From: Candidatus Tepidiaquacellales bacterium OLB4/UTCHB1
GTDB taxonomy: Bacteria; Bacteroidota; Ignavibacteria; Tepidaquicellales; Tepidaquicellaceae
Direction: 5' to 3'
DNA: 64,000 nt
Assembly: GCA_002050165.1 (NCBI GenBank)
Contig: MWSW01000016.1
Location: 62,001-126,000, forward strand
A model generated the notes under the pieces. It did no database searches, was not told where the DNA came from, and saw nothing but the letters and a program-made list of their open reading frames with translations. Shown one piece after another: positions 9,152 to 18,246 of the stretch. Made by a program: the position numbers and the translations under genes. Position 1 is the first letter of the stretch, and every line of letters starts with the position of its first letter.

Positions 9152-10270
9152 ATGAATCCGAACAGGAAAAGTATATTCCTTGTTTGTGGGGAATCTTCCG
9201 GTAACAAGCATGCTGTTGATTTTATCAGAGAATATATCTCTACATTCGGGGATGCAGATTTCACTGCAATCGGCTCGGAGGAGATGAAATCCTTCGGTGT
9301 TAACCTACTTTTCAGCTACACTGACATTAATCTAATCGGTTTTACGTCGGTATTAAAGAATTTTAAAAAATTGAAGGATAAACTAAATCAAGCAATCAGA
9401 TTTATTAACGATACTTCACCCGATGCCGTGATATTACTGGATTCACCGGGTTTCAATTTGAGACTAATGCAGAATATTCGAAGTTTTTACACAGGTAAAA
9501 TTATTTACTATATATCACCGCAACTTTGGGCATGGCATAAATCACGTGTTAAGATCATCAGAGATTGTTGCGACCTGATGCTTGTAATATTTCCATTCGA
9601 AGTAAATTTTTACAAACGGGAAGGTGTAAAGGCACTATACACAGGTAATCCGCTCGTTATAAGGATTGATAAATTTCTTAGTTCATACGAGGAAAGACCG
9701 AAAACTAAAATTACCCTCCTTCCGGGAAGCAGGGAAGAAGAAATAATAAAAATTCTTCCTGTATTTTTAAAAGCCGGAATGTTGTTAGCTAAGGAATTTA
9801 ATTTGCAAGTTCAGATAGTTTATCCCGAACAAATTAATCCCGAAATATACGGAAATCTTGCTGATGTTAAGTTAATCAAGAATACAAGCAACGAACTGTT
9901 TTATACCTCTATCGCAGATTCTGCTTTGGTTTTGACAAAGATGGGAACGGCATCGCTCGAATGTGCTCTCATCGGAACACCATTTATCACCGGCTATAAA
10001 ACAAACTTCCTTAACTACAGTATTGCAAAATTTTTTACCGATCTAAAATATCTCACTATGGCAAATATCCTTATTGACAAACCTGTTGTTAAAGAATTTA
10101 TTCAGAATGATTTTACGGTAGATAATATCATATCCGAAGGGAGGCGGATTCTCTCAGATGAAGAATATAATGCTCAAATGGTTTATGGTTTGCGGAAAGT
10201 AAGGGAGATATTAACCGACAAGGATGCATCTTCAGAAGCTGCCCGAATAATTCACTCATTGTTAAAATGA
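9152..10270 (+). CDS. lpxB: lipid-A-disaccharide synthase LpxB
   Basis: 372 residues, close to the family norm of about 380. LpxB (GT19) joins UDP-2,3-diacylglucosamine to lipid X to form the disaccharide core of lipid A, at the inner face of the inner membrane. Visible signatures are CGESSGNKHA near the N-terminus (the family 'GExSGD' region), YISPQLWAWHKSR in the middle, TGNPLV, LLPGSREEEI and the sugar-nucleotide region LTKMGTASLECAL. The stop overlaps the next start by 4 bp (ATGA). A DUF374 acyltransferase and lpxK follow, so this is a lipid A assembly block; lpxA, lpxC and lpxD are not in the window. Confidence 0.95.
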   Translation: MNPNRKSIFLVCGESSGNKHAVDFIREYISTFGDADFTAIGSEEMKSFGVNLLFSYTDINLIGFTSVLKNFKKLKDKLNQAIRFINDTSPDAVILLDSPGFNLRLMQNIRSFYTGKIIYYISPQLWAWHKSRVKIIRDCCDLMLVIFPFEVNFYKREGVKALYTGNPLVIRIDKFLSSYEERPKTKITLLPGSREEEIIKILPVFLKAGMLLAKEFNLQVQIVYPEQINPEIYGNLADVKLIKNTSNELFYTSIADSALVLTKMGTASLECALIGTPFITGYKTNFLNYSIAKFFTDLKYLTMANILIDKPVVKEFIQNDFTVDNIISEGRRILSDEEYNAQMVYGLRKVREILTDKDASSEAARIIHSLLK

Positions 10271-10839
10271 AAGATATCCTTCTTTACACCTCTGCAACTC
10301 TACTAATGAAGAGTTTAAAGATTACTATCAGCAATGAAGAATTGCTGAAACAAAAGTCAATTTTTATTTTTTGGCACGGAAGGATGTTATGTGGGTGGTG
10401 GCTATTCAGAAATAGTTCTCCCGGAGCTATTGTCTCGAAAAGCAAAGACGGAGAATTATTATCATATTTATTAAAAAAGTGGGGTTACACATTATTCAGG
10501 GGTTCAAGCTCGAGTGACGGTAAAATTGCAATGGTTAAGCTTATCGAAAATGAAAGCTCATTGGACAAAATAGTTTTGACTCCTGATGGACCAAGAGGAC
10601 CTGCCTATAAGTTGAAAAACGGAGTATTGTCTATTGCACTTAAAACAGGATTACCAATAGTTCCGATAAAGATTGAGTATTGCAGGTTCAAACGTGTAAA
10701 CTCCTGGGACGAATTTGAAATCCCCTATCCATTCACTGAATGTATCGTTACCGTGAGTGAACCTGTATATTACGATTCATTCCTCTCCGGCGAAAAGCTC
10801 AAAGATTTCAAACTGTATTTGCAAGGCAAGATGATATGA
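10267..10839 (+). CDS. DUF374 lysophospholipid acyltransferase-like protein
   Basis: 190 residues. The protein has the DUF374 pattern: FIFWHGRML (acyltransferase His motif), VSKSKDGELLS, RGSSSSDGK and TPDGPRGPAYKLKNG, then GLPIVPIKI. This family belongs to the LPLAT superfamily and is typically encoded among lipid A or Kdo transfer genes in Bacteroidota and Proteobacteria. It starts inside the lpxB stop and ends inside the lpxK start (4-bp overlaps on each side), so the three are co-translated. Transfer of an acyl group to a lipid A precursor is the likely role, inferred from family and context. Confidence 0.87.
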   Translation: MKDILLYTSATLLMKSLKITISNEELLKQKSIFIFWHGRMLCGWWLFRNSSPGAIVSKSKDGELLSYLLKKWGYTLFRGSSSSDGKIAMVKLIENESSLDKIVLTPDGPRGPAYKLKNGVLSIALKTGLPIVPIKIEYCRFKRVNSWDEFEIPYPFTECIVTVSEPVYYDSFLSGEKLKDFKLYLQGKMI

Positions 10840-11849
10840 ACATCGCAAGATTAATACTTCTCCCACTCGTTCCGTTTTATTTCCTCGTTTTCAAATTGCA
10901 CAGTTTGTTTTATCGTTTAGGTATCCTGAGGACTCATTCATTTGATATTCCCGTTATCAAAGTAGGAAATATTTTAACCGGTGGCACAGGGAAAACTCCA
11001 CTAACTGCTTACCTCGCCGAATACTTTGCAAATGCAGGTTTAAAGGTCGCAATTGTAAGTCGAGGTTATAAAAAATCAACTGCAGGGAATTATACAATCC
11101 TGAATAAGGGCGAAATTACAGCGAACATTTCGGAAGCCGGAGATGAGCTCTTTATGCTCGCCAGACAATTTTCTGAGTCTCATCTCAAAAATAAAATTAC
11201 AATTATCGCTGATTCAAACAGGGCTAGATCTATTAAAACTATAGAGACAAACAAACTCGGTGACGTTGTCATTCTTGATGATGCATTTCAGAATTACTCA
11301 GTCGTACACGATTTTAATATTGTAATAAAAATTCCCGCAAGGAATATTTTCGATAAAATTTTACTCCCTGCCGGTAACCTCAGGGAATGCATATCGGGTT
11401 TATCAAGATCGGATATTGTAATCTGTAACCTGAAGTTTTCAAAATTGAATGAATTCTGTAAAGGCAAAGTTACTTTTGGTTATAAAGTCGAAATGATTAA
11501 AAATATTTACGGTCATTCACCGGAGGTAAATGAAGTTACTTTGATTTCAGGAATTGGCGATCCTGATTCTTTCAGAGATGCCGTTAGATCAGCAGGGTTT
11601 TCAATCACAAATTACTATGACTTTAGAGATCATTTCAATTATAACTTCACTGATATTGAACATATCCTCAACAGGTACAAATGCATCCTTACAACTGAAA
11701 AGGATTTTAATAAAATTGTTTCATTACCTCAGGTTGAAAACTTTAAAGATAAAATCTACTTTGTGAGAATAGAATTAAATTTCCTTGAAAATTATTCTAT
11801 TTTGAAGAATAAATTAGACGAAATAATTGAGAAGTCCAGTAAACATTAA
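10836..11849 (+). CDS. lpxK: tetraacyldisaccharide 4'-kinase LpxK
   Basis: 337 residues. LpxK phosphorylates the 4' position of the tetraacylated disaccharide to give lipid IVA at the inner membrane. The N-terminus has a hydrophobic anchor (about residues 5-28), followed by a P-loop GGTGKT (49-54), then SRGYKKS, GDELFMLARQF and the Walker-B-like region VVILDDAFQNYSV with the tandem Asp typical of LpxK. Length and motifs are normal. The 3' end overlaps the next gene by 23 bp. Confidence 0.95.
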   Translation: MNIARLILLPLVPFYFLVFKLHSLFYRLGILRTHSFDIPVIKVGNILTGGTGKTPLTAYLAEYFANAGLKVAIVSRGYKKSTAGNYTILNKGEITANISEAGDELFMLARQFSESHLKNKITIIADSNRARSIKTIETNKLGDVVILDDAFQNYSVVHDFNIVIKIPARNIFDKILLPAGNLRECISGLSRSDIVICNLKFSKLNEFCKGKVTFGYKVEMIKNIYGHSPEVNEVTLISGIGDPDSFRDAVRSAGFSITNYYDFRDHFNYNFTDIEHILNRYKCILTTEKDFNKIVSLPQVENFKDKIYFVRIELNFLENYSILKNKLDEIIEKSSKH

Positions 11850-12615
11850 TTTATCTAAGTTCATCTTATTCGCAGTTCTTCCCGTATTGTTTATTTCATG
11901 CACATCTGCAAACAAAACCGCAAATCACGATTTATCAATTGAAGAGCTGTTGAGAGTATCTATCATAAATGAATCCCGGATAAAAAATTTCGATGTATTC
12001 GGAGATATTAGTTTTGAATCTGACGATGAGTACAACAACGGTACGATTACACTTTGCGTCTTTAAACCGGACACGCTTTACGCTAAAATTCAAGGTCCTT
12101 TCGGTATTACCGGCGCAGTTTTTTTTATGAACGGCGAAAATTTCACTTACTATAATGTAATCGAAAGTATGGTAATTACGGGTACGGCATCACCTTCTAA
12201 TTTAGGTGCAGTCATGAGATTTCGTACAACACGGGAATTTCTCCTGGATGCACTTTCCGGCGCGTTCGATTATAGTGAGTTAAAAAATAATTATACTTCA
12301 TATAATATTTTGGATACTGTTTATGTTATCCGGAAACAGAATGAGGAAGGTACCCTTGAATATCATTTTAAACCTGAGAAAAATTTAATTCATTTATTCA
12401 GACAGTATGACAATTCCGGGGAGAAGATAGTTGAGATTTCTTACGATAAATATAAAAGGATTGATGATTGCTATTTCCCGTCTGTAATTGATATGAGAAA
12501 TTTAAAAACCAATCAAAGAATTTTACTGGAGCTATCAGACATTAAATTGAACATTCAGGAGTTCAGTTATAATTTAGTTTACCCCAAGAACGTAAAGATT
12601 ATTAAATGGGATTGA
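11827..12615 (+). CDS. LolB-like / DUF4292 outer-membrane lipoprotein
   Basis: 262 residues from a TTG start that lies inside the lpxK 3' end. A lipoprotein signal peptide ends in LFISC with the lipidated Cys at residue 25. The mature part has the pattern of DUF4292/LolB-like proteins: ...IKNFDVFGDISFE, then KPDTLYAKIQGPFGITGAVFFMN and a run of beta-strand-like segments. LolB-type folds accept lipoproteins from LolA at the outer membrane; a lolA candidate lies at 61259-61885. Assignment as a true LolB is inference. It overlaps the following EnvC-like gene by 10 bp. Confidence 0.7.
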   Translation: MRSPVNINLSKFILFAVLPVLFISCTSANKTANHDLSIEELLRVSIINESRIKNFDVFGDISFESDDEYNNGTITLCVFKPDTLYAKIQGPFGITGAVFFMNGENFTYYNVIESMVITGTASPSNLGAVMRFRTTREFLLDALSGAFDYSELKNNYTSYNILDTVYVIRKQNEEGTLEYHFKPEKNLIHLFRQYDNSGEKIVEISYDKYKRIDDCYFPSVIDMRNLKTNQRILLELSDIKLNIQEFSYNLVYPKNVKIIKWD

Positions 12616-13781
12616 AACATATTTTAGTAACTTTCTTTTCAACATTTTTGATATTTACTGCGTTTGGGATTGCGCATTCGGATTACAATCTGGAGGAGGA
12701 CAAACTCCGGCAAATATTTTACATTGAGGATGAAATTGCAAGGTTGAATGATTTAATTTTCATCAACGATACAAAAATAAAACTTTACACCGAAGAACTT
12801 GAAAATTTAAAAGCTGAACTCAAAAATTTAAACGAATTTATTTCCTTCAGTAAGGATAGCGCTTCGTTCAATATTGATGAGTATGAATCAGAACTTAAAG
12901 ACATTAACAATTTCAAAACTAATCTCGATAAACTTAAATCCGGATATAGAGAACGCCTGATATGGCTTTACAAAAACGGTTCAATCATTGAACAGGAGCT
13001 ACTTTTCAGCTCAAAAAATTTCAACGAGTTTTATTCAAGATTGAAATATCTGAACAAACTGTCTGAATTGCGCAAACGAAATCTCGATCACATTTTACGG
13101 AGCGAATACATACTAAACCAAAAGAAAGAGATGCAAAAGCTCAGCTTGACAAAACGAAAGGAATATTTTCAGGAGAAGAAGGATCAAAGCAGTGAGTTGA
13201 ATGAAAAGATTTATTCAATCGAGGCGGAGATGAACAAAATAAGAGAGTTGACTTCTGATTACATGAAATTAATAGATGAAAGAAAATCTTTAATTGCCAC
13301 TATTAACAAAAGAATTCAATTTATAAAAGAACCTTTCATTTATAAGATTAACCAGGTTGTAGATTACCCTGATACAAATTTTGAATATTTAAAAGGGAAA
13401 TTAATTTTGCCTGTTAACAGCGTTGACATCATCAACAGTTTCGGAACATACATTAATCCTGAAACCTTTACCATTTCCCAATCCAACGGAATTACTGTTT
13501 CAATCTCACAGAATTCTGAAGTAAAAGTTGTTGCCAGCGGAACAATTGAAGATATTTTGTACACTCATATTCTCGGGGATATTATAATCGTTAATCACGG
13601 CAACGGCTACCGGACGGTTTACGGTTCAACCAAACCGGTTGGAATAGTAAAAGGAATAAATGTAAAAGCCGGCGATGTAATCGGTTGGACACAAAGTTCA
13701 GGATACGGACAATCATTTCACTTTGAACTCTGGATAGGTAAAGAACCGGTTGATCCGATTTTCTGGTTCAGGAGAGGTTAA
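12606..13781 (+). CDS. EnvC-like coiled-coil protein with degenerate M23 (LytM) domain
   Basis: 391 residues. A signal peptide (about 1-25) is followed by a long charged coiled coil (about 28-245) and a C-terminal LytM/M23 domain (about 265-390). The zinc ligands of active M23 enzymes are missing: the HxGxD region reads SNGITVS, and the HxH motif reads S-F-H (Ser 370, His 372). HGNGYRTVYGS is retained. This is the pattern of EnvC/NlpD-type factors, which are not hydrolases but activate amidases at the division septum. No amidase gene is adjacent. The gene overlaps its upstream neighbour by 10 bp and the next by 1 bp. Confidence 0.82.
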   Translation: MGLKHILVTFFSTFLIFTAFGIAHSDYNLEEDKLRQIFYIEDEIARLNDLIFINDTKIKLYTEELENLKAELKNLNEFISFSKDSASFNIDEYESELKDINNFKTNLDKLKSGYRERLIWLYKNGSIIEQELLFSSKNFNEFYSRLKYLNKLSELRKRNLDHILRSEYILNQKKEMQKLSLTKRKEYFQEKKDQSSELNEKIYSIEAEMNKIRELTSDYMKLIDERKSLIATINKRIQFIKEPFIYKINQVVDYPDTNFEYLKGKLILPVNSVDIINSFGTYINPETFTISQSNGITVSISQNSEVKVVASGTIEDILYTHILGDIIIVNHGNGYRTVYGSTKPVGIVKGINVKAGDVIGWTQSSGYGQSFHFELWIGKEPVDPIFWFRRG

Positions 13782-14437
13782 TGCTTATTTCAAAAGTAAA
13801 ATTTAAAGTTTCCATAATTCTACCGGTATTCAACCGCAAAGATATTGTAAAAAGGTCAATTGGTTCAGTTTTAAACCAGACGTTTGAAAATTTCGAGTTG
13901 ATAATAGTTGACGATGGGAGCAATGACGGCGGGAGTGATAGTTTACTGAAACTTGTAAACGACAGAATCAGATATATAAAGCATAGCAACCGCTCTACAC
14001 CGCTATCGTTAAATACCGGAATTTCGATCAGTTCAGGGGAATATATTACCTTCATTGATTCGGATGACGAATATAAAACAACACACTTGGAACAGCGGGT
14101 TCGCTTTATGACTGATAATCCCGATATTGACCTGATTCATTCAAGTGCGAAATTTATCGGAAGCACTGATGATATGTATGTACCGGATAAAAACGATACA
14201 ACAAAACTAATTCATATTTCAAAATGTATTATAGGCGCTACAATCTTCGCAAAGCGGAAGGTATTCAACAGGTTGCAAGGATTTAGAAATGTCTATTCAT
14301 ACGATTCAGAGTTTGTTGACCGCGCTCAAAAATATTTCAAGGTTAAGAAAATTTTATCGGATACTTATCTATATTACCGTAATTCATCTGATAGTGTTTT
14401 AAACAAATTGAAAAAATTGCAACGTGGTAATGGATGA
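13781..14437 (+). CDS. family 2 glycosyltransferase
   Basis: 218 residues, short for GT2 but with the full GT-A core. Signatures are VSIILPVFNRKDIVKRSI near the N-terminus, IIVDDGSNDG (nucleotide-sugar binding), and the DxD-like metal site FIDSDDEY. The acceptor and sugar are unknown. Its place among lipid A and envelope genes suggests transfer to a surface glycan or lipid. The TGA stop overlaps the ribD start (ATGGATGA). Confidence 0.88.
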   Translation: MLISKVKFKVSIILPVFNRKDIVKRSIGSVLNQTFENFELIIVDDGSNDGGSDSLLKLVNDRIRYIKHSNRSTPLSLNTGISISSGEYITFIDSDDEYKTTHLEQRVRFMTDNPDIDLIHSSAKFIGSTDDMYVPDKNDTTKLIHISKCIIGATIFAKRKVFNRLQGFRNVYSYDSEFVDRAQKYFKVKKILSDTYLYYRNSSDSVLNKLKKLQRGNG

Positions 14438-15479
14438 AAATTACATGATGGAATGTATTAAACTTGCGAGAAAGGGTGCAGGATCAGTTTCACCAAACCC
14501 TCTCGTCGGATGTGTTATTGTAAAAGGTAATAAGATAATCGGAAAAGGTTATCATAGAAAGATTGGTTCAGATCATGCGGAGGTAGTAGCAGTCAATGAT
14601 GCAAAAAGGCGTGGTCATTCTCTTAAATCGGCAGTTGTTTATGTTAACCTTGAACCGTGTTCTCATTTCGGGAAAACACCACCATGCACAGACCTGCTAA
14701 TTGCTGAAGGGGTCAAAAAAGTCGTTATAGGTTCAACAGATCCAAATCCAATCGTCAAAGGGATAGATAAATTAAAGAGAGCCGGAATCAGCGTTGAGAA
14801 AGGAATCCTGAAAGCCGAATGCGATGAATTGAATAAATTTTTCCTGAAATACATTAAAACCCGAATCCCATATATCACGCTTAAAATTGCACAGAGCATT
14901 GACGGTAAAATTGCGAACCATTTGGGCGAATCAAAATACATCACAGGGATAAGAAGCAGAAAATTCGTGCATGAACTCCGGTCGAAGTACGATGCTGTTT
15001 TGGTTGGTGCAAAAACTGTTATAAAAGATAACCCCGAACTTACTGTACGAAATGTAAGAGGAAGGGATCCGTTACGGTTGATTGTTAAAGGGAGAAGACA
15101 TCTTAAACAAACATTCAAAATATTCAACGATAACAATTATCTGATTCTAACAAACAATAAGGTCAAAGGGGAATTTATTCTTAACGTGAAGGGTAAATCA
15201 AGGTTTATAAATCTAAATGATTCTTTGAAAAAGCTCGGACAAATTGGTATTGCAAGCATTCTTGTAGAAGGTGGTTCAACCATATTTTCCGAGTTCATAA
15301 AATACAATTTGGCAGATGAAATCATAGTAATTACAGCTCCCGTAATAATTGGTGCAGGACTTTCTGCTTTTGATGAAATTAAATCCACACGGATTTCAAC
15401 ATTGATGAGAGTTAAACCATATTACATTGGTTCAATCGGTAACGATCAGTTAATAATTTATAAATGTTCACAGGTATAA
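14430..15479 (+). CDS. ribD: bifunctional pyrimidine deaminase/reductase RibD
   Basis: 349 residues from the ATG at 14430; a GTG six bases earlier would add two residues. The N-terminal cytidine-deaminase-like domain has the zinc motif HAEVVA and EPCSHFGKTPPC. The C-terminal reductase domain has LKIAQSIDGKIA, GAKTVIKDNPELTVR and LVEGGSTIFSEF. It catalyses two successive steps of riboflavin synthesis (deamination, then side-chain reduction). The following gene, ribE, overlaps by 16 bp. ribBA and ribH are not in the window. Confidence 0.96.
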   Translation: MDENYMMECIKLARKGAGSVSPNPLVGCVIVKGNKIIGKGYHRKIGSDHAEVVAVNDAKRRGHSLKSAVVYVNLEPCSHFGKTPPCTDLLIAEGVKKVVIGSTDPNPIVKGIDKLKRAGISVEKGILKAECDELNKFFLKYIKTRIPYITLKIAQSIDGKIANHLGESKYITGIRSRKFVHELRSKYDAVLVGAKTVIKDNPELTVRNVRGRDPLRLIVKGRRHLKQTFKIFNDNNYLILTNNKVKGEFILNVKGKSRFINLNDSLKKLGQIGIASILVEGGSTIFSEFIKYNLADEIIVITAPVIIGAGLSAFDEIKSTRISTLMRVKPYYIGSIGNDQLIIYKCSQV

Positions 15480-16072
15480 TAGAAACAATCGGTGAAGTAA
15501 TTTCAACAACCGATACTTCAGTGAATAAGAAGATTACAATAAATCCGCAAAAACACGGTTTCCTTCACGATGTTCGAACAGGCGATAGTATTTCTGTTAA
15601 TGGCGCATGCATGACTGTTGAACAAAACGATGCGGATAAATTCTACTTCACTGCAATACATGAAACACTACAAAAAACAAATTTGGGTTTGCTTTCGACA
15701 GGTAACAAGGTGAACCTTGAGAAAGCAATGAAACCTGAAAAGAGAATTGACGGGCACTTTGTACAAGGTCATATTGATACAACTGGTGAGGTGATGAACA
15801 TTAATAATCTCGGGGGCACATGGGAATTTTTCATTAGTTTCAAATCATCGTTTAGTGACAATGTAATATACGTAGGTTCAATTGCTGTCAACGGAATAAG
15901 TTTAACAGTAGCCGATATTGTTGATGATAACGATGAAAAGACAACAATAAAAATTGCAGTAATTCCACACACGTTTGAAAATACAAATATGAAATTTCTT
16001 AAACCAAATTCCATCGTTAATATCGAATTTGACATGCTTGGTAAATACGTAAAAAGGATTATTCAAAAATAA
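15464..16072 (+). CDS. ribE: riboflavin synthase alpha subunit
   Basis: 202 residues, normal length. The typical N-terminus MFTGIIETIGEV begins the first of two lumazine-binding repeats; the second begins around residue 98 (GHIDTTGEV). Motifs NGACMTVEQ and NGISLTVADI mark the two repeat cores. The enzyme dismutates two 6,7-dimethyl-8-ribityllumazine molecules to riboflavin. It overlaps ribD, so both are made from the same message. Naming in databases varies (ribE or ribC). Confidence 0.96.
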   Translation: MFTGIIETIGEVISTTDTSVNKKITINPQKHGFLHDVRTGDSISVNGACMTVEQNDADKFYFTAIHETLQKTNLGLLSTGNKVNLEKAMKPEKRIDGHFVQGHIDTTGEVMNINNLGGTWEFFISFKSSFSDNVIYVGSIAVNGISLTVADIVDDNDEKTTIKIAVIPHTFENTNMKFLKPNSIVNIEFDMLGKYVKRIIQK

Positions 16073-16082
16073 AATATTTTCT

Positions 16083-16364
16083 ATGAAATTTGAATCAGAC
16101 AAAACCATGTTTGAAATTTACAGGGAACATGAATACAACAGGGAGTTCCGTGTAATTTTATACACAGAGCTAAACGAGAGCAACAAGCATTCCGAAATAA
16201 ATCGTGCTCTCGATGGTGAAACAATATTCTCGGGTTTTCTAAATGATGATTTTAAATCTGAAGCAAAAATTAAAATTAGGGAAATATTAACGGAGATGAA
16301 TACAAACGATGAACCGTTACCAGAAAGTGAAATTCGCGACCGGTTGAAAAAATATTTAATCTAA
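16083..16364 (+). CDS. hypothetical protein, 93 residues
   Basis: I do not recognise this protein. It starts 11 bp after ribE and is the last gene of the plus-strand operon. It is soluble, charged and likely alpha/beta: KFESDKTMFEIYREHEYNREFRVI at the start (beginning at residue 2; no signal peptide), then a helix-rich acidic C-terminal half ending SEIRDRLKKYLI. No Cys or His cluster is visible. Its 3' end overlaps the end of the convergent GT9 gene by 9 bp. Codon use and composition match the neighbours, which supports a real gene. Confidence 0.6.
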   Translation: MKFESDKTMFEIYREHEYNREFRVILYTELNESNKHSEINRALDGETIFSGFLNDDFKSEAKIKIREILTEMNTNDEPLPESEIRDRLKKYLI

Positions 16365-17396
16365 GCCTGCGAGTTTTTCTTTAATTTTGAAATAAATTTT
16401 AAGTTCGTCAATTTTATTCATACAATCAAAAGTTTTTATCTTACAAACATTCCCACCGTGTAAGCTACACGGACGACATTTCAAACCGTTTGTTTCAAAG
16501 ATGAAATCGTTATCACCATAAGGATAAAATCCAAACTGCGGTATGGTTGCACCGAATAATGCGATTACATCTGTCCCAACGGAGTTTGCAATATGCAAAG
16601 GAGCAGAATCATTTGTTAATAATATCGAACACCGTTTTAAAAGTTCTGTCGTTTCCAAAATTGATAACTCACCGATAAGGTTAATCGTACGTTCAGGTTT
16701 CCACATGTCAAAGTAATTTTTCAGCTCAGTATCATCCGATCCACCAACAAGAACAGTTTTAATCCCGTCGTCAGATAACTTTTTCAAAATATTCAGAAAC
16801 TTTTCGCGTGGATATCTCTTCGTAAACCAAGCCGATCCTGGCGCGACCGCAACAATTTTGTCTATATAGCTTAATTCATGAATAAGAAAAATTTCATCTA
16901 CTTTTCTCTTGTGAACCTGAGACGGGAATAATTCCGGTTTTACTATATCGTCAATGAATATATTAAGTGGAGTAAGCAATGAAAGGTTACGGATTATTTC
17001 ATGCTCGTACTGTAAGTATTCAACCCGCTCGGAGTATAAAAAGCTTAACCCGGATATATTGAATCCTATCGAAAGGTCAGGTTTGATAAGTCTAACGATT
17101 ATTGAAGTCCTGTACGATCTATGAGGTGAAATAACGATATTGTAATTTTCCTTTTTGAGGCGCTTAGCGATGTCAAACATTCCCCGAAATCTCTGAGCTG
17201 AATTTCTTTTATCGTAAATTATAACCTCAGAAATGTATTGATTACCTTCGAGTAGTTTCGAAGTTGCCGGAATGCACATGAAATCAACCTTTGCATTCAT
17301 AAATCTTTTCTTTAAAACCTGTACGATTGGCAACGATAAGACAACATCGCCGAGAAATGCAGTTTGTATTACTAATATTTTCTCAGGATTTCTCAT
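16356..17396 (-). CDS. waaF: family 9 glycosyltransferase (heptosyltransferase II-like)
   Basis: 346 residues with a GT9 (GT-B fold) pattern: ILVIQTAFLGDVVLSLP at the N-terminus, VAVAPGSAWFTKRYP in the centre, LVGGSDDTEL, and the nucleotide-sugar region LLTNDSAPLHIA, then ALFGATIPQFGF. LPS heptosyltransferase II adds the second heptose of the inner core using ADP-heptose. The family is clear; the exact WaaF step versus another GT9 is inference, and the symbol is tentative. It is the last gene of the minus operon and overlaps the upstream acyltransferase by 14 bp. Confidence 0.85.
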   Translation of the reverse strand: MRNPEKILVIQTAFLGDVVLSLPIVQVLKKRFMNAKVDFMCIPATSKLLEGNQYISEVIIYDKRNSAQRFRGMFDIAKRLKKENYNIVISPHRSYRTSIIVRLIKPDLSIGFNISGLSFLYSERVEYLQYEHEIIRNLSLLTPLNIFIDDIVKPELFPSQVHKRKVDEIFLIHELSYIDKIVAVAPGSAWFTKRYPREKFLNILKKLSDDGIKTVLVGGSDDTELKNYFDMWKPERTINLIGELSILETTELLKRCSILLTNDSAPLHIANSVGTDVIALFGATIPQFGFYPYGDNDFIFETNGLKCRPCSLHGGNVCKIKTFDCMNKIDELKIYFKIKEKLAGLD

Positions 17397-18245
17397 TTAA
17401 TCTGTGCTTAAATCTCCGATGAAACCAAAACCATTGATCGGGATTTTTCTTTATAACACTCTCAACTTCCGCCTGAATTTGTTGCGTTAAACTTTCAATG
17501 TCATTTTTGAAAGGATTTTGAATTTCTTTGAATGTAATATTATATGTGTTATCCTTCATCCGCTCACCGTAAGCAAAAACAACAGGTACATTTAGTTTCA
17601 GTGCTATCTTTGCAGAACCGGAAAATGTCGCAGTTTTAATGCCGAAGAATTCCGGATACACTGAATATTTCGGATTCGCGGACTGATCTACCATAAATGC
17701 GACGATTCCGTTCGAGTTGAGAATTTCAAATATCTCACGTAGGCTACCGCCTGTTCCAATTAAGTTGTTCCCGCTTATTGCACGGTACTCATTTATACTT
17801 CTATTAATATTTGTATCGGCCTGAGTACGGTAAATTATATTAAGCGATTGTCCGAAGAAGAAAGGATATGCAAATGCGGTTAATTCCCAATTTGAGTAAT
17901 GCATGCTCGCAAGTATAACTCCCCTTTTTCCCGAAAGTGCTTTATCCATGACTTGATAATTATTGTAACGAATGAGCTTTGTTAATGAAGATTTATCGAA
18001 TGATGGGAAATATAAAATTTCAAAAAGAGTAATAAATAAATTCCGGTAAGCTTGTTTGATTATTTTGTCTCTGAATTGCTTATCCTTTTCAGGGAAACAG
18101 ATTTTCAGATTATCGTCAGCAACTTTTTTCCGGATGGGAATCAGATAAAAAAAAATACAGCAAACACTTTAGAGGCGCGATGTGAAAACCTCAGCGGAAA
18201 TAACCTTACTGCCAATCCGATTGTCTTAAAAAGAATATTTAACAA
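17383..18245 (-). pseudogene. LpxL/HtrB-type lipid A acyltransferase split by a frameshift at an A9 tract
   Basis: The 3' part, from the ATG at 17949, encodes 188 residues with the acyltransferase motif HYSNWE (HX4E), then GTGGSLREIF, FMVDQSANPK and WFWFHRRFKHR. The N-terminal third of the family is missing from it. It is found just upstream: a TTG at 18245, 1 bp after the miaB stop, opens 33 codons that end ...KVFAVFFF, then hit TGA at 18141-18143. In another frame the sequence continues YLIPIRKKVADDNLKICFP into the main part. The switch point is nine A's at 18147-18155; one extra base would restore a 287-residue protein of normal family length. It could be a sequencing error, slippage-dependent expression or a true loss. 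The gene would transfer a secondary acyl chain to lipid A. Confidence 0.85.
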
Positions 18246-18246
18246 T

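Noticed and set aside
14380-14430. FMN riboswitch before ribD
   Set aside because: ribD starts inside the preceding gene; there is no room for the structure and none of its conserved loops.
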